Below are positions 9,229 to 16,279 of a stretch of 64,000 nucleotides of DNA, in pieces (the first letter of the stretch is position 1; each line of letters starts with the position of its first letter). The DNA lies in the NCBI RefSeq assembly GCF_002979415.1, contig NZ_PCOT01000011.1:23368-87367 (forward strand), given 5' to 3'. The stretch is from Microbacterium sp. MYb72 (GTDB lineage Bacteria > Actinomycetota > Actinomycetes > Actinomycetales > Microbacteriaceae). The position numbers were made by a program, and so were the translations under genes. The notes under the pieces are model-generated. The model ran no database searches. It saw only the letters and a list, made by a program, of their open reading frames with translations, and was not told the DNA's origin.

Positions 9229-9888
9229 ATGTTCAGCACCAAGAAGAAGGTCACCGCAGCAGTCACCCTCACGCTGGCGAGCGCATTCCTGCTCTCCGCC
9301 TGCACCATGGGCAGCACCCCGGCCGAGGAGACGACGAAGCCGTCGGCGCCGGAGTCGTCTGAGTCGTCGGCACCCGAGACAATGGACCCGGCGGCGAATC
9401 TCGTCGGCCCCGGATGCGCGGCATACGCCGACGCGGTTCCGTCAGGAGCCGGATCCATCCAGGGGATGTCTCAGGACCCCGTGGCGGTCGCCGCATCCAA
9501 CAACCCGATGCTGAAGACGCTCGTCGCCGCGGTGAGCGGTCAGCTCAACCCGGACGTGAACCTCGTCGACACCCTCAACGGCAGCGAGTTCACCGTCTTC
9601 GCCCCGGTGGATGACGCGTTCGCGAAGATCGACGCGGCGACGATCGACGGGCTCAAGACCGACAGCGCGACGCTGTCGTCGATCCTCACCTACCACGTGG
9701 TCCCCGGTCAGATCGAGCCGTCCGACATCGACGGCACGCACAAGACCGTCCAGGGCGCCGACCTCACCGTGACCGGCAGCGGAGACGACCTCATGGTCAA
9801 CGACGCGAAGGTCATCTGCGGCGGCGTGCAGACCGCGAACGCCACGGTGTACCTGATCGACTCCGTGCTGATGCCCCCGGCCCAGTAA
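9229..9888 (+). CDS. Fasciclin-domain lipoprotein, MPT83/MPT70-like
   Basis: Secreted lipoprotein of 219 residues. The N-terminus has a KKK charge cluster, a hydrophobic run and lipobox LLSAC, then an acidic Ser/Pro/Glu linker. The C-terminal about 140 residues are one fasciclin (FAS1) domain with [16 protein letters not shown] and [11 protein letters not shown], matching mycobacterial MPT70/MPT83. The ATG at 9229 is preferred over the in-frame ATG at 9181 because it has GAAGGAG at a good distance and because 9181 would lie at the predicted transcription start. Its position next to dipZ and sigK argues that it is a SigK target. Confidence 0.93.
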   Translation: MFSTKKKVTAAVTLTLASAFLLSACTMGSTPAEETTKPSAPESSESSAPETMDPAANLVGPGCAAYADAVPSGAGSIQGMSQDPVAVAASNNPMLKTLVAAVSGQLNPDVNLVDTLNGSEFTVFAPVDDAFAKIDAATIDGLKTDSATLSSILTYHVVPGQIEPSDIDGTHKTVQGADLTVTGSGDDLMVNDAKVICGGVQTANATVYLIDSVLMPPAQ

Positions 9889-9957
9889 GGCGCGGGACGC
9901 CGAGCGGGGGTTCTCGGCGCCTCTCGTCCCTCGGGGGAGGACGACGAGAGGAAAGAA

Positions 9958-9993
9958 GGGCCGCCGGTGCGGGGAGTCGCCGGCGGCCCTTTT
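9958..9993 (+). terminator. Terminator after the fasciclin gene
   Basis: GGGCCGCCGG at 9958-9967 pairs perfectly with 9980-9989 across a 12-nt loop and is followed by TTTT. It lies just before the tRNA-Lys promoter. Confidence 0.8.
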
Positions 9994-10018
9994 CGCGCAC
10001 ACTAGACTGAGAGGACAC

Positions 10019-10310
10019 GGGCCTCTAGCTCAGTTGGCAGAGCATCGGACTTCAACAGAATAGGAGCGCCCCGGGGGAAACTCCGGGGATGACACCACTC
10101 AAAGTCGGGGAACCCTTCCTGGGAGACCAGATGGCAATCCCGAGCCAAGCCGGACGCGAGTCCGGAAGGTGTAGAGACTGGACGGGTGGCACCTACAGCG
10201 CGAGCCAAGGTGAAGGGACAGTCCAGACCACGAACGCCCTGCTGGGCGGCGGCGAAAGCCGAAGTGGCAAGTTAATCCGCGGGTCGAGGGTTCGAGCCCC
10301 TCGGGGCCCA
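10019..10310 (+). tRNA. tRNA-Lys(UUU), interrupted by a group I intron
   Basis: Exon 1 is 10019-10052 and exon 2 is 10272-10310; joined they give a 73-nt tRNA. The acceptor stem is GGGCCTC with GGGGCCC, the D arm is GCTC...GAGC, the T arm carries GGTTCGAGCCC, and A10310 is the discriminator base; CCA is not encoded in full (CCG follows). The spliced anticodon loop is CUUUUAA, anticodon UUU. The intron splits the anticodon between positions 34 and 35. A TAGACT hexamer at 10003-10008 is a plausible -10. Without the intron model no normal tRNA is found at this site. Confidence 0.93.
10053..10271 (+). other. Group I self-splicing intron in the tRNA-Lys anticodon
   Basis: 219-nt ORF-less intron. 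The 5' exon ends in U and the intron ends in G, as required. Conserved core elements are readable in order: P (AAAGTCGGGG, 10101-10110), Q (AATCCCGAGCCAAGC, 10136-10150), R (GTGTAGAGACTGGACGG, 10169-10185) and S (AAGGGACAGTCC, 10213-10224); AGACT of R and AGTCC of S form P7. Peripheral hairpins include CCCCGGGG-GAAA-CTCCGGGG, CGCCC-TGCT-GGGCG and GGC-GAAA-GCC. The core resembles the IC3 introns of cyanobacterial tRNA-Leu and Azoarcus tRNA-Ile. Splice sites could shift by one base because of the T run. Confidence 0.92.
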
Positions 10311-10352
10311 CCGTGAATGCAGAACGTCGGACGTGCGCGCTAGCGTCCTCTC

Positions 10353-10847
10353 ATGAAGCGTTGTGGGACGTGCGGTGCGAGCAAACCGCTCGCCGATTTC
10401 AATCGCAAGAGATCCAGCGCCGACGGTCACCAAGAGGTCTGCCGGCTGTGCAACAGAGAGTCTTCTCGACGCTATTACCAGCAGAATCGCGACCACCACA
10501 TCAAGGTCATCCGCGCACGCACGAAAGCGCGACAGGCAGAGAGCATCTCGTTCGTCGCCGAGTATCTCTCAGCGAATCCGTGCGTCGACTGCGGTGAATC
10601 GGACCTCCGCGTCCTCGATTTCGACCATCGCCCCGGGTCGGCGAAACGCGGAGAGGTGATGCGACTCGTTCGCAACGGTCACAGCCTCGCAGTGGTCGCC
10701 ACCGAGATGGGGAAGTGCGATGTGCGATGCCGGAACTGCCACGCGATCGTCACCTACGATCGGCTCGGTCCGAACTGGCGATCGGCGGCCATGACACACG
10801 ATCACGCCCCACGATCCGAACCTGAGCCCGAAGCGACGGGCGACTAG
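10353..10847 (+). CDS. HNH-like zinc-ribbon protein
   Basis: 164 residues with four cysteine knuckles: CGTC near the N-terminus, CRLC, CVDCGE and CRNCH. The pattern CVDCG...LDFDH...CRNCH matches small HNH-type endonuclease-like proteins of actinobacteria and their phages, where Cys pairs hold a structural zinc and the D-H pair lies in the active beta-hairpin. No other domain is visible. It begins 42 bases after the intron-bearing tRNA gene, and its stop overlaps the end of the convergent CGNR gene. Nuclease activity is inferred only from the motif. Confidence 0.75.
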   Translation: MKRCGTCGASKPLADFNRKRSSADGHQEVCRLCNRESSRRYYQQNRDHHIKVIRARTKARQAESISFVAEYLSANPCVDCGESDLRVLDFDHRPGSAKRGEVMRLVRNGHSLAVVATEMGKCDVRCRNCHAIVTYDRLGPNWRSAAMTHDHAPRSEPEPEATGD

Positions 10848-11365
10848 TCTCCTCCGCGTGCGCGATGGCGGCGCACGGCGGCGCGGTTCGCGCATCGCAC
10901 CGAGCAGAATCGCTGGCGACCGTTGCGGGTCACGTCGACGACGACGTTCGTGCAGGGCTCGGCCTCGCAGCGGAGCAGACGCGTCATGCCCCGGGTCGAC
11001 AGGTGCAGGGCCGTGCCCACGGAGATCACCGCCCTCAGGACGAACGCGAGCCGCTGGCCGTCGTCTCGGTAGTGCAGGTGCCAGCCCTCGTCGTGATGAT
11101 CAGTGAGCCGCGGATAGGCGGCCGCCGTCGCCATCTGCGCGTTCAGCAGCTCGGCTCGTGGCCGGCCGGGCTCGGCGTCCACGACGCGCAGCCACTCGTC
11201 GATCACCCCGCGGGTCAGCTCGTGGTCGTCGGGTTCGTCGGGGAAGTCCATCGTCATCCCGAACTCCCGCGTGCGCGCCTCGATTCCGGCGCGGTCGGCC
11301 GGCCAGTCGTTGGCGAGGGATGCCGCCAACAGGACCGCGTACTCACCGTAAGGGTTGAGATGCAT
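10844..11365 (-). CDS. CGNR zinc-finger / ABATE-domain protein
   Basis: 173-residue probable transcription-related protein. The N-terminal part (NPYGEYAVLLAASLANDWP and onward) is the ABATE-type helical domain; the C-terminus is a CGNR-type zinc finger, CEAEPCTNVVVDVTRNGRQ with RFCSVRCANRAAVRRHR. Family members are thought to be small DNA-binding regulators. It is divergent from the small CxxC protein gene, with only 25 bases between the starts, and convergent with the HNH-like gene (4-bp overlap). Confidence 0.85.
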   Translation of the reverse strand: MHLNPYGEYAVLLAASLANDWPADRAGIEARTREFGMTMDFPDEPDDHELTRGVIDEWLRVVDAEPGRPRAELLNAQMATAAAYPRLTDHHDEGWHLHYRDDGQRLAFVLRAVISVGTALHLSTRGMTRLLRCEAEPCTNVVVDVTRNGRQRFCSVRCANRAAVRRHRARGGD

Positions 11366-11390
11366 AAGGCCATTACATCACGCTGGATGC

Positions 11391-11591
11391 ATGACCTCCC
11401 TGCACACACTTCCGATCCCCCGCCAGACCGCCCCCGTTCACGAGCACGCCTGGCTCGTCGACTCGCGGCATCCGACCAGCGAGGGCCTCGTGCTCTACGT
11501 CCGCTGCGACGGGTGCGGCGTCCGTCGAGTCGACGTGCAGGCGCATCCGCAGACGCCGCCGGTCGCGCTGAGCCGCGCTCTCAGGCCGTGA
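11391..11591 (+). CDS. Small CxxC protein, function unknown
   Basis: 66 residues from the ATG at 11391 (an upstream in-frame ATG at 11355 would overlap the divergent gene). It contains HEHAWLVDSRHPTSEGLVLY and then VRCDGCGVRRVDVQ, a single CxxC knuckle that could bind zinc only as a dimer or with His. I do not recognise a named family, but the sequence is not low-complexity and looks like a conserved small actinobacterial protein. Its end overlaps the end of the convergent DUF1697 gene. Confidence 0.6.
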   Translation: MTSLHTLPIPRQTAPVHEHAWLVDSRHPTSEGLVLYVRCDGCGVRRVDVQAHPQTPPVALSRALRP

Positions 11592-12123
11592 GCTCGGCGA
11601 GCGTGCGCACGGTACGGAGGTTCCGCGCCGTGCCGGCCACCCCGAGCGCGCGATCGAGGACGGCCTTGGTGAGCTTGGTGTTCTGCACGCCGCCCTCGTC
11701 GTAGTCGATCCAGAGGTCCCGGCCGATCAGCGCGATCCGCTCCCCCGCGACGAGCCGCTCCGTCAGAGCGTCGACGGCACCCTCGGCCGGCTCCGACTCC
11801 AGGAACATCGCGTGCAGCATCTTGTCCTGCGCCGCATCCGGAAACGGGTTCTCCGCGAGCGCGACCTCGAGCTCGGCGTGACTCCGGGCGATCACCGGAG
11901 TGTCGACCCCGAACGCCTCCGCGATCAGCGCCCGCACCTCCGCACACGCCGCACCGAGGTCGGCGGGCGCGTCGCACAGGATGTTGCCGCTCGCGATGTA
12001 CGTGGAGACGGTCGTCAGAGCCGTTCGCGCGCCCAGCAGCTCACGCAGCTCGGCCATGGGCACCCTGTTGCGTCCGCTGACGTTCACCGCGCGCAGGAGC
12101 AGTGCGCAGCGCTCCGCGGTCAC
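11581..12123 (-). CDS. DUF1697 family protein
   Basis: 180-residue cytoplasmic protein of the DUF1697 family: ALLLRAVNVSGRNRVPMAEL at the start, then TYIASGNILC and IGRDLWIDYDEGGVQNTKLT, all family-typical. Biochemical role unknown. The start is the GTG at 12123, which overlaps the pncA stop in a GTGA; a much longer open frame through pncA in this phase is an artefact of high GC. It is therefore the second gene of a pncA-DUF1697 pair. Confidence 0.88.
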   Translation of the reverse strand: MTAERCALLLRAVNVSGRNRVPMAELRELLGARTALTTVSTYIASGNILCDAPADLGAACAEVRALIAEAFGVDTPVIARSHAELEVALAENPFPDAAQDKMLHAMFLESEPAEGAVDALTERLVAGERIALIGRDLWIDYDEGGVQNTKLTKAVLDRALGVAGTARNLRTVRTLAELTA

Positions 12124-12701
12124 GCCTCCGCGCTCTCGATGAGCACGGCGCCGGCGTGCGCGAGCTCGGCGAGAGCCGCGGCGCTGGGCTCCGGAGCGAC
12201 CCCTGCGACGAGGTCGGCGAGGATCCGCACCTGGACGCCGTGTGCGATCGCGTCCAGGGCCGACGCGCGCACGCAGTGGTCCGTGGCGATGCCCACCACG
12301 TCCGCGCTCAGCACGCCGAACTCCGTCAGCACCGCGGACACCGTCTCTCCGGCATCCGTCGTCCCCTCGAACATCGAGTACGCGGGCCGCCCCTGCCCCT
12401 TCCGGACGTGATGCGTGACGGCATCCGTCGCCAGGAGCGGGTCGTAGGCCGCACCGTCGGTGTCGGCGACACAGTGCACCGGCCACGTGTCGACGAAGTC
12501 GGGCTGTTCGGAGAAGTGCCCGCCGTTGTCGCCGTCGGCGTCGTGCCAGTCGCGCGACGCGACGATGACACGGTAGTCGGCGGCGTGCTCGGTCAGGAAC
12601 GTGGAGATCGCGGATGCCACGGCATCCCCGCCCTCCACGGCCAGCGCACCGCCCTCGGTGAAGTCGTTCTGCACATCGACGATGAGAAGCGCTCTGCTCA
12701 T
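12120..12701 (-). CDS. pncA: Nicotinamidase / pyrazinamidase
   Basis: Cysteine amidohydrolase that converts nicotinamide to nicotinate in NAD salvage, 193 residues. The catalytic triad is visible: Asp in ALLIVDVQNDF, Lys in VRKGQG, and Cys in GIATDHCVRAS. The metal-site region SRDWHDADGDNGGHF carries the expected Asp and His residues. The ATG at 12701 was chosen because it gives the canonical N-terminus MSRALLIVDVQ; an in-frame upstream ATG adds residues not found in the family. A strong terminator separates it from tRNA-Thr. Confidence 0.94.
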   Translation of the reverse strand: MSRALLIVDVQNDFTEGGALAVEGGDAVASAISTFLTEHAADYRVIVASRDWHDADGDNGGHFSEQPDFVDTWPVHCVADTDGAAYDPLLATDAVTHHVRKGQGRPAYSMFEGTTDAGETVSAVLTEFGVLSADVVGIATDHCVRASALDAIAHGVQVRILADLVAGVAPEPSAAALAELAHAGAVLIESAEA

Positions 12702-12732
12702 GATTCCGAGGGTACGCGCTCGGGAAACCAAA

Positions 12733-12760
12733 AGGCCCCGTGATCTTCATCACGGGGCCT
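12733..12760 (-). terminator. Terminator of tRNA-Thr
   Basis: Perfect 12-bp stem, AGGCCCCGTGAT at 12733-12744 and complement at 12749-12760, with a 4-nt loop. Read on the minus strand it is followed by TTTTGG, so it ends the tRNA-Thr transcript before pncA. Confidence 0.88.
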
Positions 12761-12762
12761 GC

Positions 12763-12838
12763 TGGAGCCGCTTGTCAGAATCGAACTGACGACCTTTTCA
12801 TTACGAGTGAAATGCTCTGCCGACTGAGCTAAAGCGGC
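12763..12838 (-). tRNA. tRNA-Thr(CGU)
   Basis: Acceptor stem GCCGCTT/AAGCGGC, D arm GCTC...GAGC, anticodon loop CTCGTAA (anticodon CGU) and T arm with GTTCGATTC are all visible on the minus strand. CCA is encoded at 12765-12763. A TAATAT hexamer at 12854-12849 is a good -10. Confidence 0.96.
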
Positions 12839-12889
12839 GCGGTCTCCGATATTACCTGTTTCGGAGCGCGCTCGCGAATCGAGCCGGCA

Positions 12890-14446
12890 TCACTCGCAGC
12901 GCAGGCCGTTCTCGGGCACCGTGTCGTCCAGGAAGAAGGCCTCGACGGCCTTGTCCACGCACGTGTTGCCCTTGTTGTAGCCGGTGTGGCCCTCCCCGAC
13001 CCGGGTGATCAGCACGCCCTCGTCGAGCTGCTTGGCGAGCGACTCCGACCACTCGTACGGCGTCGCCGGGTCGTTGGTGGTGCCGACGACGAGGATCGGC
13101 CCCGCACCCTTGGCGTGGATCTCCCCGCGCGTGCCGGTCGGCGGGTACGGCCAGACCGAACAGGAGTCCGGGCCGTCCCAGTACTTGGCGATGGTCGGCG
13201 CGCCCTCGGCGATCTTCGCCGTCGACGCGGCCTCGGCCGCGGGGTCATCCTCCACCGGATAGTCCATGCAGTTGTACGCGCGGAACGCCTCGCTGGAGTT
13301 GTCGGCGTATGTGCCGTTCTCACGGCCGTTGTAGAAGTCCGCGAGCTGGAACGCGATCGACGGGTCGCCCTGCAGCGCTCCGCTCAGCGCATCGGTGAGG
13401 TAGCTCCAGCTGTCCTCCGAGTACAGCGCAGCGATGATCCCTGTCATCAGTGCATCCGCACCCATCCGCCGACCGTCGCCGTTCTTCAGCGGAGAGGCGT
13501 CGACGCTCGCGAGCAGCGCTCCGAGATCGGTCATGGCCTCATCGACCGAGCCGTTGAAGGGGCATTTCCCCGAGTCGAGGCAGCTCTTCATGTACGCACG
13601 CAGCGCGGACTCGAAGCCGATGGCCTGCGTCGCGCTCACCTCGAGTCCGGAGACGGCGGGGTCGATCGCCCCGTCGAGGACGAGTCGGCCGGCGCGCTCC
13701 GGGTACAGCTCTGCGTAGGTCGCGCCGAGGAACGTCCCGTAGGAGTAGCCGAGGTAGTTCAGCTTCTTGTCGCCGAGGACGCCGCGGATCAGGTCCATGT
13801 CGCGCGCCGCATTGATGGTCGTGATGAACGGCAGGATGCCGTTGCTGTTCGCCTCGCACGCCTCGGCGAACTTCTTGTGGGCGGCGAGGAGCTCGGTCTC
13901 CCACTCGGCGGTTCCGCGGGGAGCCGCGGGGATGGAGTACAGGTAGTCGTCCATGCCCGCCGCGTCGAAGCAGGTCACTGCGGTCGACCGGCCGACGCCG
14001 CGCGGATCGAAGCCGATCACGTCGTAGTTCGCGATCAGGTCGGCGCCGACGGCGTAGTCGAGGCTGTTCTGGATGAGGTCGACACCGCTCGCGCCGGGAC
14101 CGCCGGGGTTCGTGAGCAGCGAGCCCTTCGCCGTGCCGGACGCCTGGTGGCGGATCACCGACAGGGTGATCTCCCCGTCGCCGGGGTTCTCCCAGTCGAG
14201 CGGCGCCGTGACGTCGGTGCAGTCGAAGCCCGTGCCGCATTCGGTCCAGGTGAGGGTCTGCCCGTAGAAGCGCAGCAGGTTCTCGGCCACGCCCTCGGTG
14301 TCGGGAGCGTTGGTCGCCGACGGCTTCGACGACGACTGCTCGGGGATCATCGAGTACAGGCAGCCGGACAGCATGACAGATGCCGCGGCGAGCCCAGCGA
14401 CCACCATCGCGGCGCGTCGGAAACGGGAAGTCGGTCTGTTGTTCAC
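12890..14446 (-). CDS. Secreted alpha/beta-hydrolase lipoprotein (tripeptidyl aminopeptidase-like)
   Basis: 518-residue lipoprotein with a twin-Arg-containing charged N-terminus, a hydrophobic run and lipobox LSGC. The nucleophile elbow is GYSYGTFLGATYAELYPER, the oxyanion region TNPGGPGASG and RGVGRS, and the C-terminal TAP-like domain supplies the His in VGEGHTGYNKGNTC. This is the Streptomyces SlpD/E and tripeptidyl-aminopeptidase family, which removes N-terminal tripeptides or related groups outside the cell. The GTG start overlaps the holB stop (GTGA), so it is the last gene of topA-tmk-holB-hydrolase. Confidence 0.92.
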   Translation of the reverse strand: MNNRPTSRFRRAAMVVAGLAAASVMLSGCLYSMIPEQSSSKPSATNAPDTEGVAENLLRFYGQTLTWTECGTGFDCTDVTAPLDWENPGDGEITLSVIRHQASGTAKGSLLTNPGGPGASGVDLIQNSLDYAVGADLIANYDVIGFDPRGVGRSTAVTCFDAAGMDDYLYSIPAAPRGTAEWETELLAAHKKFAEACEANSNGILPFITTINAARDMDLIRGVLGDKKLNYLGYSYGTFLGATYAELYPERAGRLVLDGAIDPAVSGLEVSATQAIGFESALRAYMKSCLDSGKCPFNGSVDEAMTDLGALLASVDASPLKNGDGRRMGADALMTGIIAALYSEDSWSYLTDALSGALQGDPSIAFQLADFYNGRENGTYADNSSEAFRAYNCMDYPVEDDPAAEAASTAKIAEGAPTIAKYWDGPDSCSVWPYPPTGTRGEIHAKGAGPILVVGTTNDPATPYEWSESLAKQLDEGVLITRVGEGHTGYNKGNTCVDKAVEAFFLDDTVPENGLRCE

Positions 14447-15600
14447 GGTGTCCTCCCGCTCGTGACGGTCACGAGCAAGCTCTCCAGGGCGAGCAGCGGT
14501 GCGACGTTGCGCTCCAGCGACTGGCGTGTCTCGGCAAGGTGGTCAAGTACGACCAGAGTACGTGTCTCCGGCCAGGCATCCGCGAGCGCGCTCAGCTCGG
14601 CGCGCAGTTCGCGGTTGATGAGGTCGTCGCCGCGACCGAACTGCAGCATCACGACATCGCGGAACATCGACTGCAGATCGGTGAGCACGCGGTCGATGCC
14701 GTCGCGCAGGCTGCGCGTCGCCCTCTTCTTCTGATCGTCTTCGAGCGCGGACAGCTGCGAGCGCAGCGCCGGCGGCACGGCCTGCCCCTCGGCGATGCCC
14801 ACGGTACGCAGCAATGAGGCGCGCTCCGCGGCGTCGCGCTCGGCCGTGAGGGTCTTCGCGTCTTCCGTGGCCGCCTGGATGATGCGCCCGGCGACCTCCA
14901 CGGCGTCGCCGACCCCTCGGACGCTGAGCACCGAGCGCAGCGTCTCGTCGCGACGACGTCGAGCGGCGTCGTCTGTGGCGAGGCGCTGAGCCATGCCGAT
15001 GTGACGCTGCGCGTGACGGGCGGACTGCTCGGCGACGGCCGCGTCGGCGCCCGTGCGCAGACTGATCAGCCGCGCGACGTCGGCGACGTCGGGCTCGCGC
15101 AGCCGCAGCGAGCGGACCCGGGATCGGATCGTCGGCAGCAGATCGGCCTCGCTCGGAGCGCACAGGATCCACACGGTCTGCTCCGGCGGCTCTTCGAGGG
15201 CCTTCAGCAGCACGTTCGAGGTGCGCTCGACCATGCGATCGGCATCCTCGACGACGATGACGCGGTACCGCCCGGCCGAGGGCGCGAAGTAGGAGCGCTC
15301 GACGAGTGCGCGCGCCTCGGCGATGGTGATGATGACCTTGTCGGTGCGCAGGGCGGTCACGTCGGGATGGGTGCCCGCCAGCACCTGCCGCATGGACGAC
15401 TCGTCTTCGGGGGTGTCGGCCACGAGCGCCGCGGCGAACGCGTGGGCGAGGGTGGACCTCCCCGACCCCGGGGGGCCCGTGATCAGCCACGCGTGCGACA
15501 GCGCAGCCGGGTCGGATGCGGCGCCGCGGAGCGTCTCGACGGCGGCATCCTGCCCCCACACATCGCCCCACGGGAACTCGGCGGCGACGGTCTGGGGCAT
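14443..15600 (-). CDS. holB: DNA polymerase III subunit delta'
   Basis: Clamp-loader subunit, 385 residues. The N-terminal AAA+ fold begins with MPQTVAAEFPWGDVWGQD and has a P-loop-like GPPGSGRST in which the Walker A lysine is replaced by arginine; delta' subunits often do not hydrolyse ATP, so this is not a defect. ALSHAWLITGPPG and EDADRMVERTSNVLLKALEE are family-typical. The ATG at 15600 removes a non-conserved upstream extension. It lies 49 bases after tmk on the same strand. Confidence 0.92.
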   Translation of the reverse strand: MPQTVAAEFPWGDVWGQDAAVETLRGAASDPAALSHAWLITGPPGSGRSTLAHAFAAALVADTPEDESSMRQVLAGTHPDVTALRTDKVIITIAEARALVERSYFAPSAGRYRVIVVEDADRMVERTSNVLLKALEEPPEQTVWILCAPSEADLLPTIRSRVRSLRLREPDVADVARLISLRTGADAAVAEQSARHAQRHIGMAQRLATDDAARRRRDETLRSVLSVRGVGDAVEVAGRIIQAATEDAKTLTAERDAAERASLLRTVGIAEGQAVPPALRSQLSALEDDQKKRATRSLRDGIDRVLTDLQSMFRDVVMLQFGRGDDLINRELRAELSALADAWPETRTLVVLDHLAETRQSLERNVAPLLALESLLVTVTSGRTP

Positions 15601-15649
15601 GTACTCAGCGTAACCTGCGGCGCCGACACCGACTCCCTGGAGGCAGGGC

Positions 15650-16279
15650 TCAGCCGAGGAGCGACTCCACGCGGACGCGGATCGCCGCGGCGATCTCATC
15701 AGCGGATGCCGCGGCGTCGAGCACCAGGAACCGCTCGGGCTCGGCGTCGGCCAGGCGGAGGTACGCGTCGCGCACTCGGGAGTGGAACTCGGTCTTCTCC
15801 GCCTCGAGCCGGTCGAACGGCTTGTCGTCCGAGTCGAGCCGCTCTCGCGCGGCCTCCGGATCGAGGTCGAGCAGCACGGTCAGATCGGGAAGCGCCCCCT
15901 CGGTGGCCCACAGGGACAGCTCGCGGATCTCGTCGCCGTCCAGCACGCGCCCTGCACCTTGATACGCGACGGACGAGTCGAGGTAGCGGTCCTGCAGGAC
16001 GACCTCTCCGCGGTCGAGCGCCGGGCGCACGACCGTCGCGACATGATGTGCCCGATCCGCGGCGTACAGCAGCGCTTCGGCCCGAGGGGCGATGTCTCCG
16101 CGGTGGTGCAGCACGATGTTGCGGATCAGCTCGCCCACCTCGGAGCCGCCGGGCTCCCTGGTGCGCAGCACCGCATGCCCGGCATCCGTCAGCCAGCCCG
16201 CGAGCAGGTTCGCCTGAGTGGTCTTGCCCGAGCCGTCTCCGCCTTCGAGAGTGATCCAGACCCCGCGACCTGCGGTCAC
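15650..16279 (-). CDS. tmk: Thymidylate kinase
   Basis: Phosphorylates dTMP to dTDP, 209 residues. P-loop GGDGSGKTTQ, the TREPGGSEVGE loop, the DRYLDSSVAYQG motif and the C-terminal LIVLD-like LVLDAAAS are present. The GTG at 16279 overlaps the topA stop (GTGA), giving a compact topA-tmk-holB unit as in many actinobacteria. A longer open frame continues upstream in this phase through topA but is not coding. Confidence 0.95.
   Translation of the reverse strand: MTAGRGVWITLEGGDGSGKTTQANLLAGWLTDAGHAVLRTREPGGSEVGELIRNIVLHHRGDIAPRAEALLYAADRAHHVATVVRPALDRGEVVLQDRYLDSSVAYQGAGRVLDGDEIRELSLWATEGALPDLTVLLDLDPEAARERLDSDDKPFDRLEAEKTEFHSRVRDAYLRLADAEPERFLVLDAAASADEIAAAIRVRVESLLG

Noticed and set aside
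10089..10316. Short open frames inside the tRNA-Lys intron on both strands
   Set aside because: They lie in conserved group I core sequence and have no ribosome site or LAGLIDADG/HNH/GIY motif; the intron is ORF-less.
11581..12753. One long minus-strand protein fusing DUF1697 to an N-terminal extension
   Set aside because: The extension is the wrong frame of pncA; the GTG at 12123 gives a full-length DUF1697 protein.
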